DNA from: JAHIJO01 sp964486075
GTDB lineage: Bacteria > Verrucomicrobiota > Kiritimatiellia > JAAZAB01
Reading direction: 5' to 3'
Assembly: GCA_964486075.1 (NCBI GenBank)
Contig: CAZALU010000040.1
Coordinates: 1-27,604 of the forward strand
Length of the DNA: 27,604 nt
Made by a program: the position numbers and the translations under genes. The notes under the pieces were generated by a model. That model saw only the letters and a program-made list of their open reading frames with translations. It was not told the origin of the DNA and did no database searches. How positions within the stretch are numbered: the first letter of the stretch is position 1; each line of letters starts with the position of its first letter. Positions 24,253 to 27,604 of the stretch are shown here, piece after piece.

Positions 24253-24413
24253 AGCGCGTCCGGGGTTCTGCTTGCTGGGCGTCGTGTATACAGGAAGCGC
24301 CCTACAGCCGCCCCGCCGTGACCGATGCAGACTTTCATTCCAGGGGGTTCAGCCGGGGCGTTAGTTGAAGTTACCGATCCTGCGGCCTAATTCCATAGTT
24401 TATCTGTAAAAAT

Positions 24414-24449
24414 ATGGTTAACCATGTTAGGCACTGTATGGACAGTGCC
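24414..24449. promoter_or_regulatory. Palindrome and dyad upstream of ferritin
   Basis: A perfect 12-base palindrome ATGGTTAACCAT (24414-24425) is followed 4 bases later by GGCACTGT-ATGG-ACAGTGCC (24430-24449). Both lie just upstream of the candidate ferritin promoter, where an activator or repressor could bind. The second could also end the rubrerythrin transcript, though no T-run follows. Confidence 0.4.
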
Positions 24450-24471
24450 ATCATGGCAGTTTGTGCTAATT

Positions 24472-24500
24472 TTGCATGGCGTAAGTGTAAAGTGTACAAT
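24472..24500 (+). promoter_or_regulatory. Candidate ferritin promoter
   Basis: TTGCAT and TACAAT separated by exactly 17 bases, close to the sigma-70 consensus. Transcription would begin near 24507, leaving a leader of about 37 bases before the ferritin ATG. This is the best promoter match I see in the window. Confidence 0.6.
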
Positions 24501-24543
24501 CCAGCTAACAAAACGTGCCCAGAAAGCGCAAGGAAGTTATTAT

Positions 24544-25071
24544 ATGTTGAATAAAAAAATGCTTAACGCGCTGAACGACCAGATGAGCAATGAGTTTTAT
24601 TCTGCCTACCTGTATATGTCCATGTCGGCAGCGTCCGCCGCCATGGGGTTAAAAGGCGCGGCCAACTGGTTCATGGTCCAATACCATGAAGAAATGTTCC
24701 ATTTCATGAAGTTTTATGACTATGTCATCAGCCAGGGTGGCGCGGTGACGTTGGCGGCGGTCAAGGCGCCACCATCGACTTTTAAATCATTATTGGACAT
24801 GTTTGAACAAACCCTCAAGCACGAACAATTCATCACCCAATGCATCAACGAGCTATTGGAATTAGCCCTTAAGGAAAAGGATCACGCCACCGCCGTGTTA
24901 TTGCAATGGTACGTGACTGAACAGGTTGAGGAAGAGGCCAACGATAATGATGTGCTGACTCGCTTGCGACTGGCCGGCAAGGAGGGGAACGGGCTTTTCA
25001 TGGTGGACAACGAACTGGCCCAGCGCGTTTTTACTCCGCAGCCGCCTGCTGCCGGCAACCCGTCGGCGTAA
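24544..25071 (+). CDS. ftnA: Bacterial non-heme ferritin
   Basis: A 175-residue ferritin that oxidises Fe(II) and stores it as mineral in a 24-subunit shell. The ferroxidase residues fall at the same numbers as in E. coli FtnA: Glu17, Glu50, His53, Glu94, Gln127 and Glu130. The N-terminus LNALNDQMSNEFYSAYLYMSM is typical. The frame is open from 24424, but the ATG at 24544 has an AAGGAAG site and the family N-terminus; the upstream extension overlaps the promoter. A Pro/Ala-rich tail (TPQPPAAGNPSA) follows the last helix. The TAA stop overlaps an ATG of the next frame, so the sugar dehydrogenase gene may be on the same transcript. Confidence 0.96.
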   Translation: MLNKKMLNALNDQMSNEFYSAYLYMSMSAASAAMGLKGAANWFMVQYHEEMFHFMKFYDYVISQGGAVTLAAVKAPPSTFKSLLDMFEQTLKHEQFITQCINELLELALKEKDHATAVLLQWYVTEQVEEEANDNDVLTRLRLAGKEGNGLFMVDNELAQRVFTPQPPAAGNPSA

Positions 25072-25103
25072 TGCCGGCTGACTTCAGTGCGGATATTATA
25101 CTT

Positions 25104-25979
25104 ATGAGCACCATCGGTATTATTGGTTATGGCTATGTAGGGCGTTCGCTGGAGTACGGCTTTGTGGAGTATGACCGCCAGCGCGGGTTTGAACCCAAGC
25201 ATCGTGTCCTGATCTATGACAAATACAAAGCGAAGGACAAACTGGACAAAGTCTTGAAAGGCAGCGATATTATTTTTACCTGCCTGCCCACCCCGTATGA
25301 CGAGCAAAACCTGCATATTGACCTTTCCATCTATGACGAGCTCATGGCGCGGATGTGCCCTAAAATCGCGGGCAAGGGCAAGGTCGTAGTCATTAAATCA
25401 ACGGTTGCGCCCGGAACGACCCGCCGTTATGCCAAACGCTATCCCAAGGTGCCGTTTGCGATGAACCCGGAGTTCCTGACCGAAGCCAATTATCTCCAGG
25501 ATTTTATCAATGCCGACCGAATCGTAATCGGCGCCGACAACGACTGGGTGGCCCAGAAGGTAATTGATCTCTATCGCACATGCTTTCCCGCTGCGACCAT
25601 CATGCACATGAGCACGGCGGCCGCTGAAATAGTGAAGTATCAGGCCAACGTGATGCTGGCCTCCAAGGTGTCGCTGGCGAATGTGTTCTATGATCTCTGT
25701 CGGGCCGAAGGCGTAAATTATGATGATGTCAAGAAAGCGGTGGCCTTGGACAAGCGGATCGGACCGAGCCACCTGGATGTGACCACGGAGCGGGGATTCG
25801 GGGGGAAATGTTTCCCCAAGGACCTGGGCGCATTGATCGGCCGTTGCCGTGAGCTAAATGTTGATTGCAGTCTGCTGGAAGAAGTCCATGCCTATAACCT
25901 GCGCACCCGCAAGGTGCGCGATTGGCAGGAAATCGCCGGCGCCACCGTTGGCGGGCGCATCTACGGGAAAAAGAAATAA
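25104..25979 (+). CDS. Short UDP-glucose/GDP-mannose dehydrogenase family protein
   Basis: A 291-residue NAD-dependent nucleotide-sugar dehydrogenase. IGIIGYGYVGRS at the N-terminus is the NAD-binding fold; CLPTPYDE, VVIKSTVAPGTTRR, NPEFLTEANYLQDF (121-134), AEIVKYQANVMLASKVSLAN and GFGGKCFPKDLGAL with the catalytic Cys236 are all intact. The protein stops soon after the central helix region and lacks the C-terminal domain that normally completes the UDP-sugar site (typical members are 390-450 residues). No frameshift is evident, and the end is followed by noncoding hairpins. An ATG at 25071 overlapping the ferritin stop is also possible, but 25104 gives the family N-terminus. It might supply UDP-glucuronate, the precursor of aminoarabinose. 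Confidence 0.85.
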   Translation: MSTIGIIGYGYVGRSLEYGFVEYDRQRGFEPKHRVLIYDKYKAKDKLDKVLKGSDIIFTCLPTPYDEQNLHIDLSIYDELMARMCPKIAGKGKVVVIKSTVAPGTTRRYAKRYPKVPFAMNPEFLTEANYLQDFINADRIVIGADNDWVAQKVIDLYRTCFPAATIMHMSTAAAEIVKYQANVMLASKVSLANVFYDLCRAEGVNYDDVKKAVALDKRIGPSHLDVTTERGFGGKCFPKDLGALIGRCRELNVDCSLLEEVHAYNLRTRKVRDWQEIAGATVGGRIYGKKK

Positions 25980-26068
25980 GGTTTTTTCCAAGGACGAAAG
26001 TGTAGCATGCCGGGTAGCAACTTGCATTATGGCCTGCCTCTTCTGTCGCCTTGTCTGGCAGGGGCGCT

Positions 26069-26104
26069 AGATTGGCTGGGAAAGTGCACTTTTTCAGCCA
26101 ATCT
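26069..26104. repeat. 36-base palindrome AGATTGGCTG..CAGCCAATCT
   Basis: Ten-base outer arms and an inner perfect 12-base palindrome AAAGTGCACTTT are joined by GG opposite TT (G-U pairs in RNA), so all 36 bases can pair. It lies 90 bases after the dehydrogenase stop and could be a bidirectional terminator or a protein-binding site. Confidence 0.6.
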
Positions 26105-26168
26105 CTTTACCCGCGTCGCAAGGTCGCGGAGTGGTGGAGGGGCAAAACATAAGTTAATTGAAACTACC

Positions 26169-26190
26169 CGGGTTGTCGGACAACAACCCG
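26169..26190. repeat. Hairpin CGGGTTGT..ACAACCCG
   Basis: Eight-base exact arms around a 6-base centre. Second element of the array. Confidence 0.5.
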
Positions 26191-26258
26191 CATAAACAAA
26201 TGCTGAACTTGCGGAGGAACAGCGGACGATTTTATCGGACCAGTGTTACCTGAATATT

Positions 26259-26273
26259 GCACGATGATCGTGC
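26259..26273. repeat. Hairpin GCACGA-TGA-TCGTGC
   Basis: Six-base exact arms with a 3-base loop. Third element of the array. Confidence 0.4.
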
Positions 26274-26279
26274 TATTCA

Positions 26280-26314
26280 CTTTCGTCCAAGCGGGCCTTG
26301 CCCGTTGGCGAAAG
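26280..26314. repeat. Two-tier hairpin CTTTCG..CGAAAG
   Basis: Outer CTTTCG/CGAAAG and inner CCAAGCGGGC/GCCCGTTGG with a CTT loop and single mismatches. Fourth element of the array. Confidence 0.5.
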
Positions 26315-26337
26315 ACGTGAAGTGCTTAACCCCGTTT

Positions 26338-26356
26338 GGCCGCGTTTTACGCGGCC
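26338..26356. repeat. Hairpin GGCCGCG-TTTTA-CGCGGCC
   Basis: Seven-base exact GC-rich arms. Fifth element of the array. Confidence 0.5.
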
Positions 26357-26412
26357 ATCATCACGTGACCGCGTTGGCACGTGGAACGTGACTCACATGG
26401 CGGCCCTTGGGG

Positions 26413-26443
26413 TGAGTTTTGCGCCGACTCGGCGCAAAACTCA
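26413..26443. repeat. Perfect 15-base inverted repeat
   Basis: TGAGTTTTGCGCCGA and TCGGCGCAAAACTCA around a single C. Sixth and longest-armed element, 64 bases before the ATG of the glycine-rich gene. Confidence 0.6.
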
Positions 26444-26506
26444 GGTGTTACCCTAAAATGAACCAGGCCCCTTTATTCAGGCATGGTTTTCAACTCTGGG
26501 GATATT

Positions 26507-27499
26507 ATGAAAACAAGGGTTGCAGTTATCCTGTTTTTGTTCACGGTCTTACTACCCGGCTATGCGGCGTTGGTGATCTGGGATGGAGGCGGGGATGCGA
26601 TCAACTGGTTTGACGGCCAGAACTGGAGTCCCAACAATATTCCCCAACCCGCAGACGAGGTGACCATCACCAACGTCACGACTGTGAGATTGACCAACAG
26701 TGCTACGGTAGCTTCGTTGCTGGTGAGCAACGCCACCGTGACCTTTTATGGCACTAATACGATTCTCACGGCCAGCAACGTTGTCGTGGCCGGGACGAAC
26801 GGCAGGATCACGCATGCTATCCAGACTGCCACAACCACGAACGAAGCAGGCCTTTGGCTGCCAAGCAATCTGGTCTGGATCGTTTGCACTAACTTTACGG
26901 TGGAATCCGCCGGCGCCGCCGTCAATGCGGATGGCATGGGGTATGCGGGGGGGGCAGGGTATTTGACGCACGGATATGGGCCGGGAAATGGCAAAGCAGC
27001 CAGCAGCGGCTACGGCGGTGGCGGTGGTTATGGCGGTCAAGGCGGAATTGGGACTGGCGTCGGCGCCTTTGGCGGTGACACCAACGGATCGGAGCTGTAC
27101 CCGTTCGATCCTGGCAGCGGAGGCGGAGGTGGAACTCCTACTGCGACCGGCGGTGCTGGTGGTGGTGCGGTGCGAATCACGGTGGACAACGTCTTCACAA
27201 TTAATGGAACCATTTCGGCTAACGGTGCAAACGGCATAAGTTATGCTGGTGGCGGCTCGGGCGGCGGGATATACATTCGTTGTAACACGTTGGACGGCGC
27301 TGGATCCATCCGTGCGGATGGTGGCAACAGCAGTAGCGGTGGCGGCGGTGGCGGCGGCGGGCGGATCGCGGTGCGCTGCCTGTTTACCCGTTATTTAGGG
27401 ACATGTTCGGTGACCAACGGCACAGGTTATCAGCCCGGGCAGGTTGGCACGATCTATTGGCGCATCCAGGCACCGGGCACGCTTTTCAGGGTATGGTAG
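26507..27499 (+). CDS. Secreted glycine-rich protein
   Basis: A 330-residue exported protein. The ATG at 26507 follows GGGGA and gives a clean signal peptide (MKTRVAVILFLFTVLLPGYA, cleavage before ALVIWDGGGD). The first half is Asn/Thr/Val-rich and fits beta-helix strands of adhesin or autotransporter-like passengers (WDGGGDAINWFDGQNW, then repeated NAT/TNT strands). The second half is glycine-rich, with blocks such as YGGGGGYGGQGG, GSGGGGG and SSGGGGGGGGRIAV. Proteins with this pattern are frequent in Kiritimatiellota and Verrucomicrobiota. There is no autotransporter barrel or PEP-CTERM anchor before the stop. The stop truncates the usual GTIYW-containing repeat shortly after it, so the gene may be shortened or frameshifted. 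Function is unknown, probably cell surface or matrix. Confidence 0.75.
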   Translation: MKTRVAVILFLFTVLLPGYAALVIWDGGGDAINWFDGQNWSPNNIPQPADEVTITNVTTVRLTNSATVASLLVSNATVTFYGTNTILTASNVVVAGTNGRITHAIQTATTTNEAGLWLPSNLVWIVCTNFTVESAGAAVNADGMGYAGGAGYLTHGYGPGNGKAASSGYGGGGGYGGQGGIGTGVGAFGGDTNGSELYPFDPGSGGGGGTPTATGGAGGGAVRITVDNVFTINGTISANGANGISYAGGGSGGGIYIRCNTLDGAGSIRADGGNSSSGGGGGGGGRIAVRCLFTRYLGTCSVTNGTGYQPGQVGTIYWRIQAPGTLFRVW

Positions 27500-27604
27500 C
27501 AGACAATGGAGTTTTCGCCGTACTAATTAAGCTGAATTATGCGCCACAAAACTACGGTTCCAAATTAGGAATTCTTCGAGTTCCTGAAAGGCCGGATGAA
27601 GCCT
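27493..27604 (+). CDS. Possible start of another frame running off the window
   Basis: From an ATG at 27493, overlapping the end of the glycine-rich gene in another frame, codons stay open to the window edge (MVADNGVFAVLIKLNYAPQN and on, ending PERPDEA). No ribosome binding site or family is seen. It could be a real downstream gene, a frameshifted continuation, or chance. Confidence 0.15.
   Translation, partial: MVADNGVFAVLIKLNYAPQNYGSKLGILRVPERPDEA

Larger units (their letters stand above)
25980..26506. other. Noncoding gap carrying a hairpin array
   Basis: About 527 bases with no convincing gene and six distinct inverted repeats between 26069 and 26443, each with a different sequence. It separates the sugar dehydrogenase from the glycine-rich secreted protein. 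Individual hairpins are listed separately. Confidence 0.7.

Noticed and set aside
24424..24543. 40-codon N-terminal extension of ferritin.
   Set aside because: It overlaps the promoter and dyads; the ATG at 24544 has a ribosome binding site and the family N-terminus.
26069..26443. Hairpin array considered as CRISPR array or integron attC sites.
   Set aside because: The units differ from one another and are unevenly spaced, there are no repeated direct units or spacers, and no cas or integrase gene is present.

Overview
The window is a bacterial chromosomal segment, dense in genes on both strands, with no rRNA, tRNA, CRISPR array, prophage or insertion sequence that I can see. Gene content suggests a Gram-negative, anaerobic or microaerophilic member of the PVC superphylum. 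The pointers are a type III glutamine synthetase, lipid A aminoarabinose-type genes, a GH42-type glycosidase, a rubrerythrin/rubredoxin/ferritin set, a glycine-rich secreted protein of the kind common in Kiritimatiellota and Verrucomicrobiota, and many intergenic hairpin repeats. The placement at Kiritimatiellota level is inference; no marker tree could be run.

Layout. (1) 103-3222, plus strand: yicC, gmk, and coenzyme A genes coaC and coaB as two separate ORFs that overlap by 4 bases. The rpoZ gene often found between gmk and coaBC is absent. (2) 3238-5367: a cytoplasmic GH42-like beta-galactosidase directly behind coaB. (3) 5368-5827: a convergent intergenic stretch full of hairpins. (4) 5828-7945, minus: glnN (GSIII). 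(5) 8212-14057: an aminoarabinose-like cell-envelope cluster, with two ArnT-like membrane glycosyltransferases head to head, then arnB and arnC; arnA and arnD are not present. topB (DNA topoisomerase III) overlaps arnC by 4 bases. (6) 16949-18001: a URO-D-superfamily protein. (7) 18776-20638: rpoD, the primary sigma factor, behind a 770-base noncoding stretch. (8) 20826-21485: an exported pentapeptide-repeat protein read from a TTG start. Its 3' end overlaps a convergent two-gene unit (155-aa unknown protein and a 2Fe-2S/FAD/NAD reductase). (9) 23361-25071: rubredoxin, rubrerythrin and an FtnA-type ferritin, divergent from the reductase. (10) 25104-25979: a short nucleotide-sugar dehydrogenase lacking the usual C-terminal domain. 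(11) 25980-26506: an array of six hairpins. (12) 26507-27499: a secreted glycine-rich protein.

How the genes fit together. The reductase, rubredoxin, rubrerythrin and ferritin could form an electron-transfer, peroxide-reduction and iron-storage set for oxygen stress. ArnB and ArnC are so close to the enterobacterial proteins in motif content that a lipid A (or other glycan) amino-sugar modification is plausible; the UDP-glucose dehydrogenase-like protein 11 kb away could feed it, but that is inference. The most unusual feature overall is the number and variety of noncoding inverted repeats, one of which has become the C-terminus of an ArnT-like protein.
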